DNA of 64,000 nucleotides, taken from positions 4,758,501 through 4,822,500 of the forward strand of contig NZ_CP109073.1 of the NCBI RefSeq assembly GCF_035917415.1. The letters are read 5' to 3'. The DNA is from Streptomyces sp. NBC_01803. GTDB lineage: Bacteria > Actinomycetota > Actinomycetes > Streptomycetales > Streptomycetaceae. The translations under genes were made by a program, and so were the position numbers. A model generated the notes under the pieces. It did no database searches and had not been told where the DNA came from. It worked only from the letters and a program-made list of their open reading frames with translations. This document shows, in pieces, positions 7,265 to 16,108 of this stretch; position 1 is the stretch's first letter, and the number at the start of each line of letters is the position of its first letter.

Positions 7265-8084
7265 TGGTGGTGCCGGCCAGGACGCGTTCGCCGTCCACCA
7301 GCGCGAAGTTGGGGCCGCCGGAGTCGCCGTAGCAGGCGCCGCCGCTGCCCTGTGCCTCGATCATGCCCAGCCGCAGCCAGGTGGCGTTCAGCGCGCTGAA
7401 CGTCAGCGGCGCCTGGAGCCGTACGCCGCCGCCGGGGTGGCCGTTGGCGCCGGTCGTGCCCTCCTGGGTGCCGTACCCGGCCACCGACCAGTCCGCCGCG
7501 TCCAGGCCACGCGGGCCCAGCGCGTCGAAGAGACCGGCGGTGGGCAGCGTGGCCGGGGTGAACGACCAGCGCGCGGCGACGTCTTCGGCCGGCAGCTCGA
7601 CCACCGCGATGTCCTTGGAGTCACTGGAGTCGCCCGGGTAGGCGGGGTGGGTGTGGGCCGTGCCCCCGACGCCCGCCGCCGCCGCGACGGCGTCCGGGTC
7701 GGCCGGGTGCGCGACGGCGGCGGCGTCCAGCGCGCCCTGCACGTCCTCGTCGAGCGACACGGAGAAGTCCGGGTCCTCGCTCTCGGTCCAGCCGCCCGTG
7801 CAGTGCGCGGCGGTGAGGAACGTGTCGGCGTCGATCATCGTCCCCGAGCAGATCCAGTCGACCCGGTCCGGGGTCGTGGGGTCGGCGTCGTTGTCCCAGA
7901 CGGCGATCAGCGCGCCGACTTCGGTTCTCTCCGGCGCGGGTGCGGCGTTGTACGAGTTGATCGCGGCGGCGGGCAGGGAGGTGGCCAGGGCGAGCGCGCC
8001 GACCGTCGAGGTGAGGACGGCGGCACGCCGCCAGGTGGCGGGCGCGAGGAAGTCGCGGCGTGTGGGCTGCACTTCACACTCCAT
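7167..8084 (-). CDS. Secreted trypsin-like serine protease, Tat-type signal
   Basis: A 305-aa exported peptidase of the S1 family. The triad is visible: His in TAAHC, Asp in SKDIAVVEL and Ser in CYGDSGGP. The N-terminus MECEVQPTRRDFLAP has a twin-arginine RRxFL motif before a hydrophobic stretch, ending in an alanine-rich cleavage site (SLPAAA). This suggests Tat export. I chose the ATG at 8084; a GTG at 8072 would still keep the twin arginines, and the frame to 8186 adds unlikely sequence. No good ribosome site is seen. The gene stands alone, with its own hairpin. Confidence 0.85.
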   Translation of the reverse strand: MECEVQPTRRDFLAPATWRRAAVLTSTVGALALATSLPAAAINSYNAAPAPERTEVGALIAVWDNDADPTTPDRVDWICSGTMIDADTFLTAAHCTGGWTESEDPDFSVSLDEDVQGALDAAAVAHPADPDAVAAAAGVGGTAHTHPAYPGDSSDSKDIAVVELPAEDVAARWSFTPATLPTAGLFDALGPRGLDAADWSVAGYGTQEGTTGANGHPGGGVRLQAPLTFSALNATWLRLGMIEAQGSGGACYGDSGGPNFALVDGERVLAGTTITGDVPCYATNVAYRLDTPVAREFLAPFVALP

Positions 8085-8487
8085 TTTCGGCAGCCGCCCG
8101 GTCGGCGGCTTCGCCCAGGCATTCAAGTGCTCGGGTCGCCGCCGCTCCAGCCCGCGCCGGACGCCGTTATCATTCTGGGACCTCAAGGAATGGCCGACGC
8201 CTCAGCGCGGGAACGTGTCGAGGGGCAGCGGCAGTTCACGGACCCGGACGCCCGTCGCGTGCCAGGCGGCGTTCGCTGGTGCCGCATGCCCGTCAGCCAG
8301 CGCAGCGTGTTGGCCCCGCTGCTGGCGCGGCTCTCGGCCACCGGCGTCGGGTGGTCGGCGCGCCGCGCCCGCCCCCGGCTGCCCGTTCCGGCCATCCCGG
8401 TCCCACGCCGTGCGGCGCCCGCACCCGACCCCACCTCCTCGACCCCGCCGGGCGGGTGTGCACCATGTCCCTGTGCCGGAAACCGAG
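8085..8487. other. Divergent intergenic region holding a gene remnant
   Basis: About 400 bases lie between the minus-strand protease and the plus-strand esterase. They contain the decayed fragment at 8202-8290 and, presumably, both promoters. No -35/-10 pair with good spacing was found. The rest is GC-rich with no family signature in any frame. Confidence 0.45.
8202..8290 (-). pseudogene. C-terminal fragment resembling xanthine dehydrogenase MoCo subunit
   Basis: The last 29 codons before the TGA at 8204-8202 read ANAAWHATGVRVRELPLPLD and end TFPR. This matches the usual C-terminal pattern of the molybdenum-binding subunit of xanthine dehydrogenase/aldehyde oxidase proteins (NAvxHATGxRvRdLPi). 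Third codon positions are nearly all G or C. Upstream of about 8290 the frame loses any sense, so the rest of the gene is gone. It would be a relic of a deletion in this accessory interval. Confidence 0.42.
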
Positions 8488-9945
8488 ATGACGACCCCCA
8501 TCGTGGCCACGGCGGCCGGGAAGGTGCGCGGCGCGGAGGTGGCCGACGGCGTGTTCGGCTGGCGCGGCATCCCCTACGCCGCCGCGCCGGTCGGACCGCT
8601 GCGCCTGCGCCCACCGCGGCCCCCCGAGCCGTGGAGCGGAGTGCGCGACACGACGGCGTACGGGCCGCCTGCCCTCCAACCACCGCCCGAGGTCTCCGTG
8701 TTCGGCACGGCGATCGAGCTGCCCCCGCCGTCCGAGGACTGTCTGCGGCTCAACGTCACGGCTCCGGCGGGGGCTTCGGCCAGCCCGGTGCTGCTGTGGG
8801 TGCACGGCGGCGGCTACCAGAGCGGCAGCGGCACCGACATGGCGGGTGACGGCGCGGAGTTCGCCCGTGACCACGGCCTGGTCGTGGTCACCTTCAACTA
8901 CCGGCTGGGCGCGCTCGGTCACCTGGCCGTGGCGGGCGAGGAGCACAGCGGCGCGCACGGCCTGCACGACCAGATCGCCGCGCTGGCGTGGGTGCGGGAG
9001 AACATCGCGGGCTTCGGCGGCGACCCCGACCGCATCACCCTCTACGGCATGTCGGCCGGCGCCAAGGCCGTCGCCAACCTGCTCGCCTCGCCCCTCACGA
9101 TGGGCATGATCCACCGCGCCGCCTCCTCCAGCGGTGGCGCCGACCACGTCGCCACCCCGGCCCAGGCCGCCGGCGTGGCCCGCCGATTCCTGCGCGAGCT
9201 GGGCACCACACCCGACCGCGTCCGCGCGGTGCCCGCCGCCGACCTCCTCGCCGCCCAGACGGCCATCGGCAGCGGCCTGCGCACCACTTGGGTGTGGCGC
9301 CCGGCCATCGACGGCCTGGCCCTGACCACGCATCCCCTGCGCGCCATCGCGGCGGGTGCCGCGGCGGGCGTCCCCCTCCTCGCGCAGTCCTGCGCCCACG
9401 AGGCCGCCCTGTACCAACTCGCCGTCCCCGACGCGGCCGACCAGACCGACCGCGTCCTGACCGAGCACTTCGGCCCCGACGGCCGCGAGCAGATCCTCGC
9501 CGCCTACGGCGGGGACCGCCTGGCGGTGATGTCGGACGAGCGCTACGGCATCCCCACCACCCGCCTGGCCGACGCCCAGTCCGCCCATGCCCCGGTCTGG
9601 CGCTCCCGCTACGACGGCCCGTTCACCGGCCTGACCCCCGGCTTCGCCTTCCTCGCCGACCACCTGCACGCGGCCCACGCCTCCGACGCCACGGCGATCT
9701 GGCACGGCGGCGACGGCCTTGCCGCTCAACTCCACGAAGCCTTCGGCACCTTCGCCACCGGCCACCCCCCTACGGCCGTCGGCCTTCCGCGCTGGCCCCG
9801 CTACACGACGGACACCCGCACCACGATGCTCCTCACCCCCACCACCCCCCACCCCGCCGCCGACCCCACCCACCGCCAACGCGAAGCGTGGACCGGCCGC
9901 CACTGGCCCTCGGGTACGTGGTGGCACTTCGACGGCATGGACTGA
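8488..9945 (+). CDS. Type B carboxylesterase
   Basis: A 485-aa alpha/beta hydrolase of the carboxylesterase/para-nitrobenzyl esterase family. The features are FGWRGIPYAAAPVGPLRLRP near the start, EDCLRLNV with the family cysteine, the oxyanion HGGG at about residue 107 and the nucleophile elbow GMSAG at about 190. The usual elbow is GESAG, so E is replaced by M. There is no signal peptide, so it should be intracellular. The start at 8488 has only a weak GGAAA upstream; a GTG five codons earlier is an alternative. Its natural substrate is unknown. Confidence 0.88.
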   Translation: MTTPIVATAAGKVRGAEVADGVFGWRGIPYAAAPVGPLRLRPPRPPEPWSGVRDTTAYGPPALQPPPEVSVFGTAIELPPPSEDCLRLNVTAPAGASASPVLLWVHGGGYQSGSGTDMAGDGAEFARDHGLVVVTFNYRLGALGHLAVAGEEHSGAHGLHDQIAALAWVRENIAGFGGDPDRITLYGMSAGAKAVANLLASPLTMGMIHRAASSSGGADHVATPAQAAGVARRFLRELGTTPDRVRAVPAADLLAAQTAIGSGLRTTWVWRPAIDGLALTTHPLRAIAAGAAAGVPLLAQSCAHEAALYQLAVPDAADQTDRVLTEHFGPDGREQILAAYGGDRLAVMSDERYGIPTTRLADAQSAHAPVWRSRYDGPFTGLTPGFAFLADHLHAAHASDATAIWHGGDGLAAQLHEAFGTFATGHPPTAVGLPRWPRYTTDTRTTMLLTPTTPHPAADPTHRQREAWTGRHWPSGTWWHFDGMD

Positions 9946-9973
9946 TCGGGCCGGAAGACGGCGAAGCGGTTTC

Positions 9974-10698
9974 TCAGCCGCTGATCTGATGCCTGCGGCC
10001 AGCCTGAAGCTGCCAGTAGGCCAGATCCTCCCTGGCACCGCGCGTGCGTGGGTGCTGTGGCCCGAACACGCGCTCGTAGTCGCGGAGTACGGCCCTGGCG
10101 GTCACCGCCGCGCTCGCGGCGTTTCCCGCCTTGCCCTGCCAGAAGACCAGGATGCTGCGCGCCATCAGCGTCGCCTGGTCATCGGGGCCGAGGACGCGGA
10201 CGAAGTCGCGCAGGATCTCGGCGGCGGTCACGACGGCCGCGCTCCGGTCACCGTCCTTGCCCTGCCAGTAGGTAAGGTGCTGCCGGGTGACCAGGGTAAG
10301 TGGGTCGTTGGAGCCCATGACCCGTCGGGCGTGTGCCAGGACCGCGGTGAGTTCACGGACGGCGCCGGCCACATCGCCGTATTCGCCCTTCCAGTAGGCC
10401 AGGAGCTGCCGGGCGTCGAGGGTGCGCGGGTGATCGGCGCCGAACGTGCCGGTGCACTGTTCCACCGCGGCGGCCGTTGCCGTGTCTCCGGCGCGGCCCT
10501 GCCAGTCGGCGAGGTCTGGAGGACCGCCGGCGTCTGCGTGTGGCTCGCGCCGAATATCCGTTCACAATCGGCGAGCAGGGCACCCAGAGCGGCGGCGGCG
10601 CCGGCGACATCCCGCCAGCGGGCCCGCGTGAACGAGACGCACCGCCGCACCGGTACCGCGGGCGCGACTGTCAGACCCTCCGGGGAAGATGTGACCAT
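9974..10698 (-). pseudogene. Frameshifted TPR-repeat protein gene
   Basis: Two overlapping minus-strand frames together encode tetratricopeptide repeats of the Streptomyces type. Repeats in the downstream frame show FGADHPRTLDARQLLAYW followed by KGEYGD, and FGPQHPRTRGAREDLAYW. The upstream frame begins MVTSSPEGLTVAP at 10698 and reaches DCERIFGASHTQT. The next repeat, LADWQGRAGD, continues only in the other frame. The break lies at about 10505-10530 and needs one small indel. The ATG at 10698-10696 overlaps the plus-strand ATG at 10697. Either this is a decaying gene or the assembly has an error. Confidence 0.65.
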
Positions 10699-11128
10699 GA
10701 CTGGCACGCCCCCGGATGATCGGCAGCTCCCCGCCTGGACCCACACCGTGGGCCCCGGCTGGGCCACCCTGCTGGAACGGCTCCATCAGCGGCTCCTCGC
10801 CCTCGCGCCGGATTACCGCATCGAGTCGTGCGAGAGGAATCTCGGCGGGCTGCGGATCCGCGCCGCCGACCGCTTCGACGAGCACGGGTACTTCGACGGG
10901 CACTGGGCGGACGCCGCCGCCGAGCTCACCGACGCGGCGGAGATCGCCTCCGGCCGGACCTGCGAGATATGCGGGGCACCGGGCCGCCCCCGCTTCCGCG
11001 GCGGCCAGCACGGCACCTGGATCACCGCGCTGTGCGACCCCTGCGCCGCCGACGCCCGCACCCATGCCGCCCCGGAGCCGGAGCCGGAGGCGGTGGGCGG
11101 CGACCGGGAAATGCCCTTCTCCGCCTGA
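10697..11128 (+). CDS. Conserved hypothetical protein with zinc-ribbon-like cysteines
   Basis: A 143-aa soluble protein. The first 95 residues are mixed helix and strand, with WATLLERLHQRLLALAPDYR. They are followed by a CEICG ... CDPC cysteine pair (about residues 95-120) that could bind zinc. The tail is acidic and ends in DREMPFSA. The ATG at 10697 has GGGGAAG upstream. Such proteins occur in several actinomycete genomes as stand-alone genes; I cannot name the function. Confidence 0.7.
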   Translation: MTGTPPDDRQLPAWTHTVGPGWATLLERLHQRLLALAPDYRIESCERNLGGLRIRAADRFDEHGYFDGHWADAAAELTDAAEIASGRTCEICGAPGRPRFRGGQHGTWITALCDPCAADARTHAAPEPEPEAVGGDREMPFSA

Positions 11129-11348
11129 GAGTTCGGCGTGAGGTGAGGGGGGTCTCTCCCCGTGCGACGGCCGACACCGGCGCTCTGTTCCGTGAGCGGG
11201 CCGCGCGCCGGGGCGATGACGCCGCGGTCGCTGCGGGCCGTCACCGTCACCGTCGGCGACCTCGGGCCCGGACGCGGCTCTTCCCGCTCCTCGGGACGAG
11301 CGGTCGGCCGTGGAGGTGTGCCGGGCCGCGTGTGACGACTCCACATCG

Positions 11349-12155
11349 ATGTCAGACCTTAACGTCGGCCCCATGACAGCGGATTCCCCTCTCGGACGCA
11401 TCGTGCGCGGCACCGGTCCCGGCCTGCTCCTGGCCCATGGCGCGGGCGGCGGCGTTCAGCCCAACTTCGGCCCGATCCTGGACGGTCTGGCCGAGCACCA
11501 CACCGTGGTCGGCCCCGACTACCCGGGCACCGGCCGCACCCCCCGCGCCACCGCGCCGCTGACTCTGGACGGCCTGGCGGACGACCTGGTCGCCGCCGCC
11601 GTCGAAGAGGGCCTGGACACGTTCGCCATCGCCGGCTACTCCCTCGGCGGCCCCGTGGCCATCCGCGCCGCCACCCGGCACCCCGCCCGCGTCACGGCCC
11701 TGATCCTCACCGCGAGCTTCGCCCACCCCAACCCCCGTTTCCTGCTGGCGATCCGCCTGTGGCGCGAGCTCCTGGAGTCGGGGGACCGCGCCCGGCTCGC
11801 CGCGTTTCTCACCCTGATCTGCTTCGGCGCCCCCGCCCTGGACGCGACGGCTCAGGCCGACCTCGACATCGCCGTGAAGGCCACGGCGCTGACGCTGCCG
11901 CCCGGCACGGCGGATCACATCGCGCTGGTCCCCGCCATCGACGTCCGCGCCGACCTCCCCGGCGTCACCGTCCCGACCCTGGTGATCTCCACGACTCACG
12001 ACGCCCTGGTCACCCCCATCCACCACCACGCCCTGGCCGACGCGATCCCGAACGCCCGCCTGGCCGAACTCCCCACCGGCCACCTCCCGTTCCTGGAACG
12101 CCCGGCGGAATGGCTCACCCAGATCCGCGACTTCCTCGCCGCAACCCGGTCCTGA
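11349..12155 (+). CDS. Alpha/beta hydrolase
   Basis: A 268-aa cytoplasmic hydrolase. The HGAGGG near residue 28 shapes the oxyanion hole. The nucleophile elbow is GYSLGG (about residue 97), a late Asp lies in STTHDALV and the catalytic His in LPTGHLPFLE. The fold and length match the epoxide hydrolase/lactonase-like group. Two starts are possible: ATG 11349, or ATG 11373. The second has TAACGT seven bases upstream and could be leaderless; neither has a ribosome site. The substrate is unknown. Confidence 0.82.
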   Translation: MSDLNVGPMTADSPLGRIVRGTGPGLLLAHGAGGGVQPNFGPILDGLAEHHTVVGPDYPGTGRTPRATAPLTLDGLADDLVAAAVEEGLDTFAIAGYSLGGPVAIRAATRHPARVTALILTASFAHPNPRFLLAIRLWRELLESGDRARLAAFLTLICFGAPALDATAQADLDIAVKATALTLPPGTADHIALVPAIDVRADLPGVTVPTLVISTTHDALVTPIHHHALADAIPNARLAELPTGHLPFLERPAEWLTQIRDFLAATRS

Positions 12156-12187
12156 ACGCCGGTCCTGAACGCCGGTCCTGACGCCGG

Positions 12188-12399
12188 TCATGCGCCGCCC
12201 GAAGCGGGAGAACGGTCCGCCCACCGGGTGGCCCACCGCGCCAACGGGAGCATGACGGCCAGTATTTCCCGCCCTGGTCCGTCAGGCCGTAACCCCCGGG
12301 TCCACGCTCCACGACGCCCGCCTCGCGCAGCTCATCGAGGCGGTCGGTGAGCACACGGGAGGAGACTCCGGCGCACCGCTGCTGGAGGTCGCGGGACAT
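12188..12399 (-). pseudogene. Frameshifted fragment of an HxlR-type regulator
   Basis: One minus-strand frame reads CAGVSSRVLTDRLDELREAG followed by VVERGPGGYGLTDQG, the winged helix of HxlR-family regulators. The expected next part, EILAVMLPLARWATRWADRS with a TGA at 12188-12190, lies in another frame. A single deleted base near 12280 explains the break. The N-terminal third of the family, with its cysteine, is absent. It is a dead gene unless the frameshift is an assembly error. Confidence 0.6.
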
Positions 12400-12436
12400 C
12401 GGGACGAGCTCGTCCCGCGGCTCCCGCGGCACCCGC

Positions 12437-12712
12437 CCCTCGATCGAGATCCGGGGTCTCCCGGTCGGCGGTGGCGCGGACTGCCGGGCGTCGGAGCCGT
12501 CCCTCATCGAGCTGTGGTCTCCCGAAGGCCGGCCCTTCGATCCGGCGACCGGCGGCCACCTGGTCGGCGAGTACGACATCGCCCCCCTGGAGAACTGCGG
12601 CCTGCTGACCCCCCTCATCAGTGCCGCCGCCACCGGCGAGGACTTCGGCATCGAGGTCGACCTCACCGCTGGCCACCGCCCGCCCGACGGGGAGCGGTGG
12701 CAGCACGAAGCC
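12437..12712 (+). pseudogene. Coding remnant of unknown family
   Basis: About 92 codons with strong G/C third positions read like protein. They include LIELWSPEGRPFDPATGGHL, followed by VGEYDIAPLENCG and ATGEDFGIEVDLTAG. There is no start or ribosome site, and past 12712 the frame runs antisense through the glnA terminator and gene. I do not recognise the family. It probably belonged to a gene lost by deletion next to the HxlR fragment. Confidence 0.35.
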
Positions 12713-12744
12713 CCGCCGCTCTCCTCCCAGAGAGCCGCGGGGCT
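12709..12744 (-). terminator. Hairpin terminator of glnA
   Basis: AGCCCCGC (12709-12716) and its complement (12737-12744) form a GC stem 35 bases past the glnA stop, with a 20-base loop. The length of the loop lowers confidence. Confidence 0.45.
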
Positions 12745-12778
12745 CGGCGTGCGGGCTCACCCGTCGCTCACATGCCGC

Positions 12779-14194
12779 TCACACGTCGAAGTACAGCTCG
12801 AACTCGTGCGGGTGCGGCCGGAGCTGCATCGGGGCGATCTCCTTCTCGCGCTTGAAGTCGACCCACGTCTCGATCAGGTCGGACGTGAAGACGCCGCCCG
12901 CCTGGAGGTACTCGTTGTCGGCCTCCAGCGCCTCCAGGACGGCCGGGAGGGAGGTCGGGACCTGGGGGAGCTCGGCGTGCTCCTCGGGAGCGAGCTCGTA
13001 GAGGTCCTTGTCGATCGGCTCGGCCGGCTCGATCTTGTTCTTGATGCCGTCCAGGCCGGCCATCATCAGCGCCGAGAAGGCCAGGTACGGGTTCGAGGAC
13101 GGGTCCGGGGCGCGGAACTCGACGCGCTTGGCCTTCGGGTTCGAGCCGGTGATCGGGATACGCATGGCCGCCGAACGGTTCCGCTGCGAGTAGACCAGGT
13201 TGACCGGGGCCTCGAAGCCGGGGACCAGACGGTGGTACGAGTTCACCGTCGGGTTGGTGAACGCCAGCAGCGACGGGGCGTGCTTGAGGATGCCGCCGAT
13301 GTAGAAGCGGGCGATGTCCGACAGGCCGGCGTAGCCCTGCTCGTCGTAGAACAGCGGGGTGCCGCCCTGCCAGAGCGACTGGTGGACATGCATGCCGGAG
13401 CCGTTGTCACCGAAGATCGGCTTGGGCATGAACGTGGCGGTCTTGCCGTTGCGCCAGGCGACGTTCTTGATGATGTACTTGAACAGCATCAGGTCGTCGG
13501 CGGCGGCCAGCAGCGTGTTGTAGCGGTAGTTGATCTCCGCTTGGCCGGCCGTGCCGACCTCGTGGTGCTGGCGCTCGACGTGCATGCCGGCCGCGGTCAG
13601 CTCCAGGGACATCTCGGCGCGCAGGTCCGCGAAGTGGTCCACCGGCGGGGCCGGGAAGTAGCCCCCCTTGTAACGGACCTTGTAGCCGCGGTTACCGCCC
13701 TCCTCGATCGCGCCCGTGTTCCACGCGCCGGCGACGGAGTCGATGTAGTAGTACCCGGCGTTGGACTTGGTCTCGAACCGCACGTCGTCGAAGACATAGA
13801 ACTCGGCCTCGGGGCCGAAGTACGCCGTGTCCGCGATACCGGAGGAGGCGAGGTACGCCTCGGCCTTCTTCGCCACGTTCCGTGGGTCGCGGCTGTACGC
13901 CTCGCCCGTGATCGGGTCGTGGATGAAGAAGTTGATGTTGATGGTCTTGTCCTTGCGGAACGGGTCCAACCGGGAGGTGGACAGGTCCGGGACGAGCGCC
14001 ATGTCGGACTCGTGGATGGCCTGGAACCCACGGATCGACGAGCCGTCGAACATCAGGCTCTCGCCCGGGTCGAAACTCTCGACCGGCACGGTGACGTGCT
14101 GCATGATGCCCGGCAGGTCGCAGAAACGAACGTCGATGAACTTGACGTCGTTGTCCGCGATGTACTGATTGATCTCGTCGGCGTTCTGGAACAT
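12779..14194 (-). CDS. glnA: Glutamine synthetase type I (GlnA)
   Basis: The main ammonia-assimilating enzyme, a dodecamer. The 471-aa protein is the normal GSI length. It starts [20 protein letters not shown] and carries FDGSSIRGF, the [19 protein letters not shown] metal/substrate site and NRSAAMRIP. Near residue 400 the adenylylation loop reads [17 protein letters not shown], so the modified tyrosine is present and GlnE control is possible. An AGGAGG site lies upstream of ATG 14194. Tandem GlnR-type boxes lie at 14294-14331. The gene faces away from the RDD membrane protein. Confidence 0.97.
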   Translation of the reverse strand: MFQNADEINQYIADNDVKFIDVRFCDLPGIMQHVTVPVESFDPGESLMFDGSSIRGFQAIHESDMALVPDLSTSRLDPFRKDKTININFFIHDPITGEAYSRDPRNVAKKAEAYLASSGIADTAYFGPEAEFYVFDDVRFETKSNAGYYYIDSVAGAWNTGAIEEGGNRGYKVRYKGGYFPAPPVDHFADLRAEMSLELTAAGMHVERQHHEVGTAGQAEINYRYNTLLAAADDLMLFKYIIKNVAWRNGKTATFMPKPIFGDNGSGMHVHQSLWQGGTPLFYDEQGYAGLSDIARFYIGGILKHAPSLLAFTNPTVNSYHRLVPGFEAPVNLVYSQRNRSAAMRIPITGSNPKAKRVEFRAPDPSSNPYLAFSALMMAGLDGIKNKIEPAEPIDKDLYELAPEEHAELPQVPTSLPAVLEALEADNEYLQAGGVFTSDLIETWVDFKREKEIAPMQLRPHPHEFELYFDV

Positions 14195-14293
14195 CCGATC
14201 GTCCTCCTAGTCCCGACCCGTGCGGGGGCGGGAAGCGCAGCTCGGGAATGGCCCAGTGCGTGGGCCTGCCGGGGCCGACCCTAAAGAGGTGCC

Positions 14294-14331
14294 ATTTCTC
14301 AAGCGTGACCCACTTGTTTCGCTGATGTTAA
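14294..14331 (-). promoter_or_regulatory. Tandem GlnR boxes upstream of glnA
   Basis: On the minus strand four boxes follow with exact six-base spacers: TTAAC, GAAAC, GTCAC and GAAAT. This is the arrangement described for the S. coelicolor glnA promoter, where GlnR binds two gTnAC-n6-GaAAC sites. The cluster lies 100-137 bases upstream of the glnA start. Only the last base of the fourth box departs from consensus. Confidence 0.85.
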
Positions 14332-14391
14332 CCGGACTTCTCATCTGATACCGGGGGAGGGCCAGCCGGGTGACCGCGATACCGTTGACGT

Positions 14392-14859
14392 GTGGACAAG
14401 CGGCAGGCAATTGGTTCGTGGCTCTCGGGACCCCGTGCGGCGGCCGAGGAAATGGGCGTCGACTTCGGCTATCGGGGCGAGCGCCTCGGTCTCCCGGAGG
14501 AGGGTCCGGGTTCCGTGGCGCCGATCGGGCGACGGGTCGGCGCGATCTTCCTCGACTGGGGGATGTGCGCGCTGATCGCATACGGTCTGCTCGCTCAGGG
14601 TCGGGGGGCCGACGTTCCCAGCCTGACGCTGCCGGTCTTCGTGGTCATGACCGTGCTCACCGTCGGAACGGTGGGCATGACGCCCGGGAAGCGGCTCTTC
14701 GGGGTGCGGGTCGTGCACCTCAGCGGCCGGCGCCTGAGCTTCCCGCGCGCGGTGCTGCGGACGCTGCTGCTGGCTCTGGCCATCCCGCCCCTGGTCTGGG
14801 ACCGCGACACACGGGGCCTGCACGACCGCTTCTCCGGCGCGATCCAGATCCGCGCCTGA
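14392..14859 (+). CDS. RDD-family membrane protein
   Basis: A 155-aa membrane protein with RDD-family features: IGRRVGAIFLDW in the first membrane segment, GMTPGKRLFGVRVV between helices, and a terminal DRDTRGLHDRFSGAIQI. It probably has three or four helices. RDD proteins have been linked to ion transport, but no role is fixed here. The GTG at 14392 begins MDKRQAIGSWL. It stands divergent from glnA, as in other streptomycetes. Confidence 0.88.
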   Translation: MDKRQAIGSWLSGPRAAAEEMGVDFGYRGERLGLPEEGPGSVAPIGRRVGAIFLDWGMCALIAYGLLAQGRGADVPSLTLPVFVVMTVLTVGTVGMTPGKRLFGVRVVHLSGRRLSFPRAVLRTLLLALAIPPLVWDRDTRGLHDRFSGAIQIRA

Positions 14860-15055
14860 GGTTCCCCCACCCGCCCGCCCACCTCGGTGGCCGGGATCCG
14901 GGATCGGTGTGCTCGGCGGCCTGGTCGGCGTACCGGCCGGGTTCCCGCCGCACGGTTTCGTGGTGCCGCTGATGGGTCACGCGGCCTCAGCGGGTGAAGC
15001 GCCGGGTCGGACCGCCGGTACCGACGCCGACTCGGTCACCGCACCGAGAAAGCCC

Positions 15056-15088
15056 CGTCCGGCCCTCCCGGAAGGGGTGGGCCGGACG
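15056..15088. terminator. 10-bp hairpin between converging genes
   Basis: Arms 15056-15065 and 15079-15088 are exact complements around 13 bases. The hairpin is 37 bases past the stop of the minus-strand DUF4191 gene and also lies downstream of the RDD gene. Confidence 0.65.
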
Positions 15089-15125
15089 AGGAGAGCGGCG
15101 GGGAGGCGCGAGACTCGGCAGCGGG

Positions 15126-15827
15126 TCAGCGGCCTCGACGCTGGGCCTTCGGCATCTTCAGGCCCTTCGGCATCGGGCCCTTCGGGAGCGGCAGGTTGTT
15201 CATCAGGTCGCCCATCGCCCGCAGGCGGTCGTTGACCTCCGTCACGCGCGCGCCCGGGAGGACGCGGGGGAGCTTCAGGATCTTCGAGCGGAGCTTCTTC
15301 AGCTCCACCTGGCCCTCGTCGTTCCCGATGATCACATCGTGCACCGGGACGTCCGACACCACCCGGTTCATCCGCCGCTTCTCGGCGGCCATCATCGTCT
15401 TCAGCCGGTTCGGGTTGCCCTCGCCGATCAGCACCACGCCGTACTTGCCGACCGCGCGGTGCACCACGTCCTGGTTGCGGTTGATCGCCACCGCCGGGGT
15501 GAAGGCGACGCCCCGGCGCATGTTCTCCAGCACCGCCGCCGCCGCGCCCGGCTGGCCCTCCATCTGGGTGAACGCCGCGCGCTCCGCCCGGCGGCCGAAG
15601 ATGATCGCCGTCGTCAGGAGGGCGACCAGGACGCCCAGGATGCCCAGATAGACCGGGTGACCCAGCACGAAACCGATGGCGAGGACCACACCGAACGTGC
15701 CCAGGCCGACCGCCGAGAGGACCCACCCGATCCAGCGGTCGCCCCGCTTGGTCATCTTGTAGGTCAGGGCGATCTGCTTCAGTCGCCCCGGGTTCTCGGA
15801 ATCCTGTTCCTTTTCCTTCCTCGCCAT
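15126..15827 (-). CDS. DUF4191 membrane protein
   Basis: A 233-aa protein with a charged N-terminus and two transmembrane segments at about residues 33-75. A cytoplasmic domain follows, containing RNQDVVHRAVGKYGVVLIGE, and then a basic tail rich in PMPKGLKMPKAQRRGR-type residues. This is the DUF4191 family, conserved beside lipA in actinobacteria. The function is unknown. It reads in the same direction as the small protein, lipA and lipB, but with gaps of 50 to 140 bases. Confidence 0.88.
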   Translation of the reverse strand: MARKEKEQDSENPGRLKQIALTYKMTKRGDRWIGWVLSAVGLGTFGVVLAIGFVLGHPVYLGILGVLVALLTTAIIFGRRAERAAFTQMEGQPGAAAAVLENMRRGVAFTPAVAINRNQDVVHRAVGKYGVVLIGEGNPNRLKTMMAAEKRRMNRVVSDVPVHDVIIGNDEGQVELKKLRSKILKLPRVLPGARVTEVNDRLRAMGDLMNNLPLPKGPMPKGLKMPKAQRRGR

Positions 15828-15877
15828 GCGGCAAGTCTACGGGGCGACGGAGCCCGCCACGCACGGGTGTCAGGAGG

Positions 15878-16108
15878 TCAGGGGCGGGCGGAGCCCGACG
15901 AGGGCACGGCGGTGGGCCGCGCGCCGCGCTCGGTCACCGCCAGCAGCGCCCGCTCCGCCTCCGCGCGGAGCTCCGCGCGGGCCCGGTCCTCCTGGACCCC
16001 CGCCCAGGCGTTCCGCACGGCGGTGCGCCGGCCCCGGCGCAGCAGCATCTCTTCCAGAGCCCGCAGTGTGCCGGTCACGGTCGGACGTGCCGGACTGACG
16101 AACCGCAT
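15878..16108 (-). CDS. Small conserved protein next to lipA
   Basis: A 76-aa arginine- and alanine-rich protein, predicted helical, with no cysteine, membrane segment or known motif. A GGGAAGGGA ribosome-site region precedes the ATG at 16108. It lies between lipA and the DUF4191 gene, a position where streptomycetes keep a small gene of this size. I cannot assign a function. Confidence 0.6.
   Translation of the reverse strand: MRFVSPARPTVTGTLRALEEMLLRRGRRTAVRNAWAGVQEDRARAELRAEAERALLAVTERGARPTAVPSSGSARP

Noticed and set aside
8202..8570. A complete 122-codon minus-strand gene between protease and esterase
   Set aside because: Only its last 29 codons have coding character; the rest overlaps the esterase start antisense.
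12347..14284. A 645-codon open frame antisense to glnA
   Set aside because: It is a shadow of glnA caused by high GC; only the piece at 12437-12712, outside glnA, looks like real coding sequence.
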